A stretch of DNA of 64,000 bases, taken from the NCBI GenBank assembly GCA_964625745.1, contig CAZVCJ010000002.1, positions 25,009 through 89,008 of the forward strand. Direction: 5' to 3'. Made by a program: the position numbers and the translations under genes. This document shows positions 7,957 to 15,440 of this stretch, piece after piece. The notes beneath the pieces are model-generated. The model did not search any database, was not told where the DNA came from, and worked only from the letters and a program-made list of their open reading frames with translations. The stretch's first letter is position 1. Each line of letters begins with the position of its first letter. The stretch is from CAZVCJ01 sp964625745 (GTDB taxonomy: Bacteria > Chloroflexota > Anaerolineae > VGOG01).

Positions 7957-8873
7957 CTCTTCATGCGCTCAATGCCCGTTCCAAATTGTTCAATGTATCC
8001 GGCGCGATAGAGCAATCCAGCCAGGTCAGGGTTGCGCCACACCGGGGGCGTATGGCCCAAGGTCTCCACGGTGATGGGCGGCAGTAGCCCACCGGGGTTT
8101 TCCACCTCAATCCGGTCGGCATAAACGGCCACTTGCACCCGGCTGCCGGCCTGCCAGTAGTCGCGGTGGATCACGGCGTTAGCGATGCCTTCACGGATGG
8201 CCGGGAAAGGGTGCTCGGTGATCTCCGCTCGCCGGGCGTGGTAGATCTTGGAGGCAATGAGGAGCACAGCGGCCATCGTCGGCGTCAGGCATTCGTCCAC
8301 GACCCGTAGCACCTTCAGGCGACGTAGGGCTTCGGTCATAGGCAGGTCAGCCGAAGTGTCGGGCAGGCGCCCGCGACGAATGGCCGTCTCCAGGAAGCGG
8401 CGCATGCGGGCGGGGTCAACATCATCCAGGGAGGCTCCGCTGGGCTGGTCGTCGAAGCGCGGGCGGCTTTCCAGGAGCAACCGGCGCTGCTCGTCCCGCG
8501 ACAGTTGGGCCGTGACCGCGCCCACTCGCCGGTAGGCTCGCCCGTAGGCCAGGTGAGGCCGGTCGTGGCCGGCCGCTACGGTCACAGCGATGACTGTTCG
8601 CCCGTCCAGTTCCAGGTACTCCACCTGCGGGTACAGAGGCGGGTCGGTGTTGTCAACGATGACGTTGACCACCCGCTCGCGGGTGTTGGCCCCCAGAGTT
8701 ACCCCGATCACCGTACCGTCGGCCCGCACGCCAAAGAGCAGCGTGCCACCCTCGGCGTTGGCGAAGGCGACAATGGTGCCCACGGCATCCTCTAGCTCAG
8801 CCAGGGAGCGCTTGAATTCCAGGCGTTGCCCCTCGCCCTGGGCGATCAAATGCAAAAGCTCGTCTGGTGTCAT
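7938..8873 (-). CDS. Truncated AlbA_2/Schlafen-type ATP-binding protein
   Basis: The 311-residue product has an N-terminal AlbA_2 domain (EGQRLEFKRSL, then GGTLLFGV) and a GHKL-type HATPase_c_4 domain (REGIANAVIHRDY, VENPGGL, FGTGIERM). Full-length relatives have a further linker and a winged helix, as the 469-residue paralogue at 12.8 kb does. Here the frame stops just after the ATPase motif, and a winged-helix remnant follows in another frame. The gene is therefore probably broken, or makes a protein without its DNA-binding end. It starts at an ATGA overlap with the preceding gene. Family members are linked to regulation and phage defence; the exact role is unknown. Confidence 0.75.
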   Translation of the reverse strand: MTPDELLHLIAQGEGQRLEFKRSLAELEDAVGTIVAFANAEGGTLLFGVRADGTVIGVTLGANTRERVVNVIVDNTDPPLYPQVEYLELDGRTVIAVTVAAGHDRPHLAYGRAYRRVGAVTAQLSRDEQRRLLLESRPRFDDQPSGASLDDVDPARMRRFLETAIRRGRLPDTSADLPMTEALRRLKVLRVVDECLTPTMAAVLLIASKIYHARRAEITEHPFPAIREGIANAVIHRDYWQAGSRVQVAVYADRIEVENPGGLLPPITVETLGHTPPVWRNPDLAGLLYRAGYIEQFGTGIERMKRVLPAV

Positions 8874-9064
8874 GTTGCTTCCCTGTTCACGTCCTCGGCA
8901 AGTTCAGCCGGATACCGGCCCACCCGGTCGAGATACTCCTGGGTCACACAGGCCGGACAGATGACCTGCACCACCCACTGATGAGGCGTGCCAATAGACA
9001 GGAGCGTGATGACACAGACCTTGCCACAGACGGCACAATTATGGGCTTCAATCTGGGATTCCAT
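8870..9064 (-). CDS. Small zinc-ribbon-like protein
   Basis: A 64-residue protein starts MESQIEAHNCAVCGKVC and has two Cys pairs (CAVC and CPAC) about 25 residues apart, fitting a single zinc site. The start at 9064 is chosen because GGGAGGAGATC precedes it; a longer start at 9109 has no such site. It overlaps the AlbA_2 gene by four bases (ATGA), so the two are translationally coupled. Function unknown. Confidence 0.55.
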   Translation of the reverse strand: MESQIEAHNCAVCGKVCVITLLSIGTPHQWVVQVICPACVTQEYLDRVGRYPAELAEDVNREAT

Positions 9065-9251
9065 GATCTCCTCCCTTATCTCCACTTTGGGTGGCTGCCT
9101 TCGGCGCAAAATAGTCCCGGCAGATTTCCACCAGCCGGGCTACCAGGTCAGGATAATCGCTAACACACCACTCTTTGCCGGTTTCATCCCAGAAGTAAAC
9201 CTTTTCGTCGTCCCAACCGTGCAGCCTGGGTTCGTGCTTGAATCCTGTCAT
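9048..9251 (-). CDS. Small acidic protein of unknown function
   Basis: This 67-residue ORF begins MTGFKHEPRLHGWDDEKVYF and follows GAGGTGACACG. It overlaps the next gene start by 17 bases, in the same tight pattern as its neighbours. There is no recognisable motif. The Trp/Tyr-rich N-terminal half looks like a folded domain rather than random sequence. Confidence 0.5.
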   Translation of the reverse strand: MTGFKHEPRLHGWDDEKVYFWDETGKEWCVSDYPDLVARLVEICRDYFAPKAATQSGDKGGDHGIPD

Positions 9252-9269
9252 CGTGTCACCTCATTCCTT

Positions 9270-9659
9270 TCAGGACAAGGATAATCTCAGTTTCTGGCGC
9301 ATGAAAGCGCGCACTGTCCGCATCGCCTTCACGGCAGCGCGCGCTTCGTCTTTCGTCGCAAACTCGCTCGGATAGCGAATGTCCACAGCGTAGTCGTTGA
9401 GGAGCAACAGCAAATCGCGGGTGAATTCAAAGTCTGCGCTGATCGGTGTGATTAACCCTAACAGCACCTCAAGGTCGTGGATGGGGCGAAACGGGATTTG
9501 GCGATGGATCAAAAACGCTTTCAGATATTTCTCGGCGCACTGTTGTGCGTGAAAGCAGACCGCGTCGTAGTTTGGGGCTTTGCGTGCTCGCATCTTTCGC
9601 TCAGCGGTCTGAAAATCACCTTCGGCTTTCTCGACCCATTCACTGACGATGCTGTTCAT
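9270..9659 (-). CDS. HEPN-domain protein (toxin of an MNT/HEPN pair)
   Basis: The 129-residue all-helical protein has the HEPN layout: EWVEKAEGDFQTAERK, CFHAQQCAEKYLKAFL, FRPIHDLEVLL and DIRYPSEF. It lies directly downstream of, and overlaps by 20 bases, the nucleotidyltransferase gene. HEPN proteins next to minimal nucleotidyltransferases form type VII toxin-antitoxin modules in which the HEPN part is usually an RNase. I could not place the catalytic Rx4-6H motif with certainty, so RNase activity is inference. Confidence 0.85.
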   Translation of the reverse strand: MNSIVSEWVEKAEGDFQTAERKMRARKAPNYDAVCFHAQQCAEKYLKAFLIHRQIPFRPIHDLEVLLGLITPISADFEFTRDLLLLLNDYAVDIRYPSEFATKDEARAAVKAMRTVRAFMRQKLRLSLS

Positions 9660-10002
9660 AGACCACCTTGCCTTGTGTCATGATTTCACGCAAGAAAATA
9701 TCGCCCAGCGCGATACGTTCCTCCAATTCCTTAGGCGTGCGCACGATGATGTCCAACGGGAACGGCCGGGGTGACAGGGCACGAGAAATCTCAAGCCGCT
9801 GCTGGCGTGAACGCAGAGGCGTCTCCATCACCACCAGCAAATCCACGTCGCTCTCCGGCCTGGGCTTGCCGCAGGCGTAAGAGCCGAAGAGGACGATCTT
9901 CTCCGGCTGGAACTTCTCCGCGATCTGCTTCACCACAGCGCGGATGGCCTGCATGGGAATGCGACGACGTTCGTTGACGTTGGGTACTTCAATCGCTTTC
10001 AT
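9640..10002 (-). CDS. MNT minimal nucleotidyltransferase (antitoxin of an MNT/HEPN pair)
   Basis: A 120-residue nucleotidyltransferase carries the full GSX10DXD active-site motif (GSYACGKPRPESDVD). In type VII modules such enzymes adenylylate and silence the HEPN partner. The start at 10002 follows GGAGAG; an ATG at 10044 would extend the protein by 14 residues but has poor spacing. It overlaps both neighbours, indicating one transcript. Confidence 0.85.
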   Translation of the reverse strand: MKAIEVPNVNERRRIPMQAIRAVVKQIAEKFQPEKIVLFGSYACGKPRPESDVDLLVVMETPLRSRQQRLEISRALSPRPFPLDIIVRTPKELEERIALGDIFLREIMTQGKVVYEQHRQ

Positions 10003-10120
10003 TGATTCTCTCCAGAATGGCCTGCCCTTCGTCCAAGCTCTCAAAGATAAATCGTTCCCGAATCGTTCCCACGATCAAGGAGCCATGATGTAATAAGTGC
10101 CTCAGTTCGTCTCGGTTCAT
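9989..10120 (-). CDS. Very small protein upstream of the MNT/HEPN pair
   Basis: The frame is open from 10204, but GGGGAGG followed by ATG at 10120 points to a 43-residue product starting MNRDELRHLLHHGSLIVGTI. Its stop lies inside the first codons of the MNT gene (14-base overlap). Function unknown; it could be an accessory element of the toxin module. Confidence 0.5.
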   Translation of the reverse strand: MNRDELRHLLHHGSLIVGTIRERFIFESLDEGQAILERINESD

Positions 10121-10145
10121 GCCAATCCTCCCCACCGTGCCGTCG

Positions 10146-11276
10146 TCAAACCAACCCTTCGGGCAGAGCCTCAGGGCGAAGCCTGGCCCGTTGCAGGCGA
10201 TCACGCAACGCCGGCCTGTTGGCGTAGCGCTCTTGCAGGCCCGCGACCCGCGTTTGGAAATCGGCCAGGCGGCCCTGGTAGTCGGCCAGGTCGCGCAACT
10301 TGAGGAGCAGCGCTACCGCTTTGTCGTAAGAGGCGGATTTCTTCTCCTCAATGAGCGCCACGACGTCACGCCAGGTTTCGGCCTCGTGCGGCGCGAACGC
10401 CTGCAGCTCCTGGATGCGCCTGGCCTCGGCGGCTTCGGCGGCGCGCCGCTCCGCCTCGCACCGCAGCCGGTCGGCGGTCGCCCGCAGCTCGCCCCACGTG
10501 CGCCGGGGCGCGCTGACGGCCGGTCGGGACGCGCCGGTCAGCTCTTGCAGGCGACGGTTGAGCGCCAACGACAAGTGCGCCTCGCCACGCGCCAGCCGCA
10601 CCAGGAACGCATCGCGTTCGGCCGGGGACAGGCGAGCGATGGCCTCTTCCGGCGGGATGGCAGGCGCCGGTTGGCGCTGCGGGCTGGCCCCGGCCGCGGC
10701 CTGGATGAGGTATTCGTCCAGGTCGAAGAGCTCGACGAAGCTCGTCAGGGGTGGGGAAAGCTCGCTCAGGCCGGGCGGGACGGGTGGCTCAAGCTCGGCG
10801 TCGTCGGCGTCCTGGAGTTCGGCGGCGCGCAGCCAGGCCAGGTACAGCGCCCGGTAGTCCCCTTCCAGCAAATCATCGCGCAGCCGGCTCAACGAGGAGA
10901 GCCAGCCCTCACCCTCAATCCAGTCGCTTCCCTCCTCTTCGTCCAGCGAAATGTCCAGGATCAAGTAGTCGCCGACCGGCTCCAGCTCGATGCAATACTT
11001 CCACAGGTACGGCTCGATCTGCCTGGGATCCAGCAGGCCCTTGGGGAAGCGAAACGCCAGCCGCTTGCTGCCCCAGTTGGCCAGGTACAGGAAGGCATCG
11101 AAATAGCGCGCCAGCACCTGTTTGGGGTCATGTTTGAAGTCGCCCCAACTGTACGTGACGACCGCCTGCGACGACGTGACTTCAATGTGGCTGGACAACT
11201 CGTTCACCGCGGCCCGCTCTTCGGGAGTGAGCGGCCGGTCAAGGGTTTGCCATTCGTAGTACTGATACTCGCTCAT
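10146..11276 (-). CDS. Conserved hypothetical protein (MSEYQYYEWQ family)
   Basis: The 376-residue soluble protein starts MSEYQYYEWQTLDRPLT. It has an alpha/beta N-terminal half including YSWGDFKHDPKQVLARYFDA, and a long Arg/Ala/Glu-rich helical C-terminal half (probable coiled coil, about 250-320). Proteins with this N-terminus occur widely in cyanobacteria and Chloroflexi, sometimes near SWIM zinc-finger genes; their role is unknown to me. It opens the minus-strand run that continues into the toxin module. Confidence 0.75.
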   Translation of the reverse strand: MSEYQYYEWQTLDRPLTPEERAAVNELSSHIEVTSSQAVVTYSWGDFKHDPKQVLARYFDAFLYLANWGSKRLAFRFPKGLLDPRQIEPYLWKYCIELEPVGDYLILDISLDEEEGSDWIEGEGWLSSLSRLRDDLLEGDYRALYLAWLRAAELQDADDAELEPPVPPGLSELSPPLTSFVELFDLDEYLIQAAAGASPQRQPAPAIPPEEAIARLSPAERDAFLVRLARGEAHLSLALNRRLQELTGASRPAVSAPRRTWGELRATADRLRCEAERRAAEAAEARRIQELQAFAPHEAETWRDVVALIEEKKSASYDKAVALLLKLRDLADYQGRLADFQTRVAGLQERYANRPALRDRLQRARLRPEALPEGLV

Positions 11277-11327
11277 CGGTAGTGTCCTTCCATCAATACA
11301 AATTGGAGCTCATACTGAAACACTTCG

Positions 11328-11400
11328 GCTACTGCCCTTCCCCTTGGGCGATCAGATACAGAAGTTTGTCTCGTGTCACGCTGCTTTCCGGTTCACGTCC
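11328..11400 (-). pseudogene. Fragment of an AlbA_2 gene N-terminus
   Basis: On the minus strand this stretch reads VTRDKLLYLIAQGEGQ and then stops. It matches the first residues of the truncated AlbA_2 protein (MTPDELLHLIAQGEGQ), and the 25 upstream bases, including GTTCACGTCCTCGG on the plus strand, also match. It is a leftover of a third, deleted copy. Confidence 0.55.
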
Positions 11401-11685
11401 TCGGTTCTACCGCTACTTCGGCGCGCTGTCGTCGGAGTACGTCGGGTTTCGCCCTGAAGCTCGGCCCGAAGGGTCGCAGGCGCGACAGATGTCGGAGAAA
11501 AGGGATTGTTTGGTCATGGATGTTCTCGAGTTTCAATGGGTTGATGTTCGGCAGCAGGATTAGCGGTCGGCTCCCCGCAGACGGGAGCGCAAGCAGGGAT
11601 CACGACTCCTGACCCACATGGGACAAGTTCAGGCCTACAGCAACACGGATATTAAACGCGCTGCGAGCGAAGCGGGCAGAGAGGC
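11400..11685. other. Intergenic stretch with repeat remnants
   Basis: No convincing gene. A TTCGCCCTGAAGCTCGGCCC segment (11450-11470) resembles, in the opposite orientation, a segment at 10155-10190, so this is likely scattered repeat debris. Confidence 0.4.
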
Positions 11686-12360
11686 TCAAATGCGCAATGT
11701 CCCGCACTCACATTGCTTCAGCTTAGCACTCCGGGGTGTGTAGTCTTTGTTGGCCTCTTTGCCGCACTTTGCGCAGACAAAGAGCGCCTCGAATTCATCC
11801 AGGTCTTGAAGTGTAACCTCGATGTCTCCCCTGCTCAACGTAGTTGCTTCAAGACGCCTATGATGTGACCCTATGTTCGTAAGAAGCTGATCGCTTTTGA
11901 CGCCGTTGAATAGCGTCTTTTGCTCAGGAGAGCGGAGGCTTTGATTCGTCTTGAGATATTGGACCAGACCGTCGATCAACTCTGCTCCCTCCCGCTGGTC
12001 GCTTGATCGGCCGATTCGGAATTCAAGTCGTACACCAAGCTTCTCACATCGCTTCTTCAGAATGGCCTCAATGAGGGTTCGGCATCTGTTAGCAGCCAAT
12101 GGAATGCGGTTAGTATCAAGCAACCATTCTATCTCCTGTCTCAGAGAGAGATGGGTATCGATCAACTGAATACCTCTCTCGAAGGTCCACCGCCCGGCCT
12201 CTTTGAAAGCCCACTGTCCTTGAGGTAGATCGCGCTTCAATTGTTCGAATCGCTCAAACTCAGCGCAAATCCGCTGAAGAGAAGCGACCTGTGCCTCATA
12301 TCTGTCCACCATTCGTCGGAGTTCGACATATCTCAAGTACCACTCTGACGCACTCTTCAA
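11686..12360 (-). CDS. Coiled-coil protein with C-terminal zinc ribbon, possibly frameshifted at its start
   Basis: The open frame of 224 residues can start only at TTG 12360 (MKSASEWYLRYVELRRM). Residues about 15-60 look like a coiled coil, and the end carries CAKCG and QCECG, a likely Cys4 zinc ribbon. A good SD plus ATG (12398-12400) lies upstream but in another frame, where it gives only MAESQSNL. Dropping one G after that ATG would give M-QNLSQIYENVSRLK joined to the rest, so a one-base frameshift (mutation or sequencing error) is likely. Function unknown. Confidence 0.55.
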   Translation of the reverse strand: MKSASEWYLRYVELRRMVDRYEAQVASLQRICAEFERFEQLKRDLPQGQWAFKEAGRWTFERGIQLIDTHLSLRQEIEWLLDTNRIPLAANRCRTLIEAILKKRCEKLGVRLEFRIGRSSDQREGAELIDGLVQYLKTNQSLRSPEQKTLFNGVKSDQLLTNIGSHHRRLEATTLSRGDIEVTLQDLDEFEALFVCAKCGKEANKDYTPRSAKLKQCECGTLRI

Positions 12361-12400
12361 GCGGCTTACATTCTCATAGATTTGACTGAGATTCTGCCAT

Positions 12401-12760
12401 CACTGCCTCCTTAATGACTATCTCGCTGTCTTGCTACGTTCGCGATGCGGCCTTCGACTATGTCGTTGCAATGCGGGCCGCTCTCACCAGGGCGCCGTGC
12501 CTCAGACGCTCGGTTCACCCTCACACCCCATACACCCGCCTCTACAACTCCTGCACCGCCCCGGCCAACTCCTCGACGACGCCGCAGCGGTGGGCCACGC
12601 CGATGATGTTGCCCATGCGGTCAAAGCCTGCCCTGAGCGTAGCCGAAGGGGGCAGGACGTTGAAGACTTTGGTCGTATCCTCAGGCGCTATCGGTCGCCT
12701 ATCGGCTAACGAATTGCTGGGTGATTGACAATTGCCAAGAATTACCAACTAATTGCCAAG
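12401..12760. other. Gene remnant region with a repeat insertion
   Basis: The minus-strand frame 12542-12748 contains DTTKVFNVLP, then a repeat-coded PSATLRAG, then FDRMGNIIGVAHRCG. This looks like a decayed C-terminal piece of an unidentified protein interrupted by a CTGAGCGTAGCCGAAGG-type repeat (12626-12654). No start or complete domain is visible. Confidence 0.4.
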
Positions 12761-14170
12761 TCACCTGGCATTTTCGGCAAGCTTGTAGAAGCGACCTCGC
12801 CGAGAGCCAATGGTGACCAAGAGACCACGAGCTACCAAATCAGTCAGGTCATTCAGAGCAGTGGTATCGGACACCGCAAATAGCTCACGGTACTCTTTGT
12901 TCGTGACTCTTCCTTGCTTGGCGATGTACTCCATCGCCTTGATCTGTCGCTCATTCAGTCCTTGCATCCAGGCCGGCGGCGCTTCTTGCATAAACTTCTC
13001 ACCTGGCCCAATCAACGTCACCACAAACTCGCCGCTCAATTCTTCGAACTGGGGCCGGGGCAGGCCGTGCTGTTCCATGGCCGCCGTCATACGACGGATA
13101 CCCGTTCCCAGCTTCTCAATGAACCCGCCCAGGTCACGGAACACCTCGACGATGGTCCGATTCCGCAACACCGAGCGGCTCTTGAGCTGCCGGATCTCCT
13201 CCAGGGTGATCTCCGGGAGCAGCGTGCCCGGGCTATGCACCTCGATGCGGTCGTCGAAAACGAAGACACGGATGCCTTGCCCCAGCAGACTGTAGTCACG
13301 ATGGATCACCGCGTTCACCAGGGCTTCCCGGACGGCCTCCCGGGGGTATTCCGGGTAGTCAATTCCCTCGAAGCCAACCACCCGATGCCCCGTTCGGGTG
13401 TTGCGATAGACAAAGCGCTCGGCTTCCAGTACCATCTCCGGCAGCGGCCCCCGCAAGTCCTGACGATCCAGATAGGTGAGCACATCGCTACCCTTGAAGC
13501 GCACACAGGTGACCTCGCTCTGGGGCAGCCAGCGCTGAGGCTCATCGGCAAAGAGGAGCACCCCGGCATGGGTGGGGACAAGCTTGCCGTCTGCTTCCAC
13601 GGCACACCCCAGATTGCGCAACAGTTCCTCGTGGCTCAAAAGGAGAGGCGTATCGGTCAGGGCTTCGCGCCGTCGGATGTAACGGACGATAAGGCCCGGG
13701 GATAGGTCAGACAAGGCCGCTCCGGTGTTGGGCAAGGTTTCGTAGCGCACCTCCCCGCCCTCCAGATACAGGCGCCGGATTTCCTCAGCAGTCGCCTGAC
13801 GGTTAGTCGAGCCTACGCGGATGTAGGGCCGCACCTCGCCACGTACGAAGTAGGGACGCCTGGCCCCTCTCGGACAGATGACCACCACGAACTCTCTGCC
13901 CTGGCAGGTCATGATCTCGATGGTGGGCAACACGTCCAGGCCCAGACGGTCACGGATGATGTTGACGATGCCAGTCTCTACCCCCTGCGGGCTGGCGACA
14001 CCCACTGGACGGCGTTGGTCGTCCACGCCGATGACGACAGTGCCGCCTCGGGTGTTGTAGAAGGCGGCAATCAGCACTGCCAGGTCCGAAGAGGCCGGCA
14101 GTGCCTCTTTGAAATCCAGCGTCTCGCCCTCCCGCTGCTGGAGTAAAGACGCAAAAGCCTCTGCGTTCAA
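12761..14170 (-). CDS. AlbA_2/Schlafen-type ATP-binding transcriptional regulator (intact)
   Basis: The 469-residue protein has an AlbA_2 domain (EGETLDFKEALP, residues about 14-130), a GHKL ATPase-like HATPase_c_4 domain (REALVNAVIHRDYSLLGQG, VHSPGTLLPEITLEEI, about 270-380) and a C-terminal winged helix (about 400-465). The start is a TTG at 14170 preceded by AGGAGGAG. It is the full-length paralogue of the truncated gene at 8 kb and shows what that gene has lost. Proteins of this type act as DNA-binding regulators or helicase-like factors; the target is unknown. The nearest upstream gene, the threonine dehydrogenase, lies 91 bases away. Confidence 0.85.
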   Translation of the reverse strand: MNAEAFASLLQQREGETLDFKEALPASSDLAVLIAAFYNTRGGTVVIGVDDQRRPVGVASPQGVETGIVNIIRDRLGLDVLPTIEIMTCQGREFVVVICPRGARRPYFVRGEVRPYIRVGSTNRQATAEEIRRLYLEGGEVRYETLPNTGAALSDLSPGLIVRYIRRREALTDTPLLLSHEELLRNLGCAVEADGKLVPTHAGVLLFADEPQRWLPQSEVTCVRFKGSDVLTYLDRQDLRGPLPEMVLEAERFVYRNTRTGHRVVGFEGIDYPEYPREAVREALVNAVIHRDYSLLGQGIRVFVFDDRIEVHSPGTLLPEITLEEIRQLKSRSVLRNRTIVEVFRDLGGFIEKLGTGIRRMTAAMEQHGLPRPQFEELSGEFVVTLIGPGEKFMQEAPPAWMQGLNERQIKAMEYIAKQGRVTNKEYRELFAVSDTTALNDLTDLVARGLLVTIGSRRGRFYKLAENAR

Positions 14171-14261
14171 TGTCTATCTCCTCCTGAGTGCCATTCTCAG
14201 GCCAGTCGCCTGTGGCACAGCAGACCAGCGGACTCTCCTGACATCGAGGCCAACCATCCGA

Positions 14262-15227
14262 CTATCCGCTTCTTATCCGCTGCCCCAGCTTGTCTAGCAT
14301 ATCCGCAGTCATGGCCGCCAAATCGTAGCTCGGCTCCCAACCCCATTCCTCGCGGGCGGCGCTGTCGTCAACGGTCATGGGCCAGGAGTCGGCGATGGCT
14401 TGCCTGAAGTCGGGCTGGTACTCGCAGGTGAACTCAGGGATGTGTTTCTTGATTTCCGCTACCAACTCGGCGGGGGAGAAGCTCATGGCTGCCAGGTTAA
14501 AATCGGAGTGGTGCTTAAGCCCGGAGAGGTCGGCCTCCATCAAGTCAATGGTGGCCTTGATGCAGTCGGGCATGTACATCATAGGCAACACCGTGTCTTC
14601 TCTCAAAAAACAGGTGTACCGCTGGTGCTGGATGGCCTCGTAGAAGATCTCCACGGCGTAGTCGGTGGTGCCGCCGCCCGGAAGGGTCTCGCTGCTGATG
14701 ATGCCGGGATAGCGCACCCCGCGCACGTCCAGGCCGAAGCGCTGGAAGTAGTAATCGCAGAGCAGTTCCCCGGCTACCTTGGTGACGCCGTACATCGTCG
14801 TCGGTCGCAGGATCGTCTCCTGGGGCGTGTTGTCACGAGGGGTGCCCGGGCCGAAAGCGGCGATGGAGCTGGGGCAGAAGACCCGGGTCATCTCACGTTC
14901 ACGGACGACTTCAAGAACATTGTACAGGCCGTTGATGTTCACGTCCCACGCCAGTTGGGGTTTTTCCTCGCCTACGGCCGAGAGGACGGCGGCCAGGTGG
15001 TAGATAGTGTCAATGTCATATTTCTCCACCACCTCCTCGACGGTCTCCCTCCTGGTGACGTCAATGAACTCGAAAGGACCTGACACGCACAGCTTCTCGC
15101 TGGGCCTGGTTTTGTGCCCGGTGGCCACGACGTTCTCATGGCCGTACCTCTTGCGGAGTTCCATTGTTAATTCAGAGCCGATTTGACCGCAGGCCCCGGT
15201 CACGAGGATGTTTTTCATTTCCGACAT
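14262..15227 (-). CDS. tdh: L-threonine 3-dehydrogenase, SDR (epimerase-like) type
   Basis: The 321-residue extended SDR protein has the NAD-binding GACGQIG motif near residue 11 and the catalytic YGVTK segment. Family-specific stretches RYPGIIS, GGGTTDYAVEIFYEA and MMYMPDCI mark the UDP-galactose-epimerase-like threonine dehydrogenases rather than sugar epimerases. The reaction is threonine + NAD to 2-amino-3-ketobutyrate, the substrate of Kbl, whose gene is 8.7 kb away on the same strand. The start at 15227 follows AAAGGAGAG; an upstream ATG at 15299 overlaps the promoter and is rejected. Confidence 0.85.
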   Translation of the reverse strand: MSEMKNILVTGACGQIGSELTMELRKRYGHENVVATGHKTRPSEKLCVSGPFEFIDVTRRETVEEVVEKYDIDTIYHLAAVLSAVGEEKPQLAWDVNINGLYNVLEVVREREMTRVFCPSSIAAFGPGTPRDNTPQETILRPTTMYGVTKVAGELLCDYYFQRFGLDVRGVRYPGIISSETLPGGGTTDYAVEIFYEAIQHQRYTCFLREDTVLPMMYMPDCIKATIDLMEADLSGLKHHSDFNLAAMSFSPAELVAEIKKHIPEFTCEYQPDFRQAIADSWPMTVDDSAAREEWGWEPSYDLAAMTADMLDKLGQRIRSG

Positions 15228-15270
15228 TGGCTTTGCTCTCCTTTGAGTTGGATTGTGTGGCGCCAAAGTC

Positions 15271-15299
15271 AGTATAGCACAGCACTCTTTTTTCGTCAA
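15271..15299 (-). promoter_or_regulatory. Promoter of the threonine dehydrogenase gene
   Basis: Minus strand: TTGACG (15294-15299), a 17-base spacer, and TATACT (15271-15276). It is back to back with the plus-strand promoter at 15307. Confidence 0.8.
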
Positions 15300-15306
15300 G
15301 GGCGGC

Positions 15307-15335
15307 TTGAAATTATGGGCAAAAGGTGCTAAAAT
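15307..15335 (+). promoter_or_regulatory. Promoter of the lipoprotein methyltransferase operon
   Basis: TTGAAA (15307-15312), a 17-base spacer and TAAAAT (15330-15335). The expected transcript covers the repeat at 15363 and then the genes from 15441 onward. Confidence 0.65.
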
Positions 15336-15362
15336 GGGTTAGTATCCTGGCTGGGGTAGAGA

Positions 15363-15420
15363 GTGCAAGTAACGAGTCAACGAGTGACGGGTCAACGAGT
15401 AATGCGTCAGCGAGTAACGC
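15363..15420. repeat. GAGTAACGAG-type tandem repeat in the leader
   Basis: Repeated units AGTAACGAGTCAACGAGTGA and variants fill the leader between promoter and start codon. They are the same family as 4300, 25353 and 30608. Confidence 0.65.
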
Positions 15421-15440
15421 GAAGAGAGGAGGCGTCAATC

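Noticed and set aside
10119..11282. 387-residue plus-strand ORF
   Set aside because: Antisense shadow of the MSEYQYYEWQ-family gene; Arg/Gln/Gly-rich, no SD.
14262..15227. UDP-glucose 4-epimerase
   Set aside because: Although an extended SDR, the GGGTTDYAVEIF and MMYMPDCI stretches fit SDR-type threonine dehydrogenase better, and kbl is nearby.
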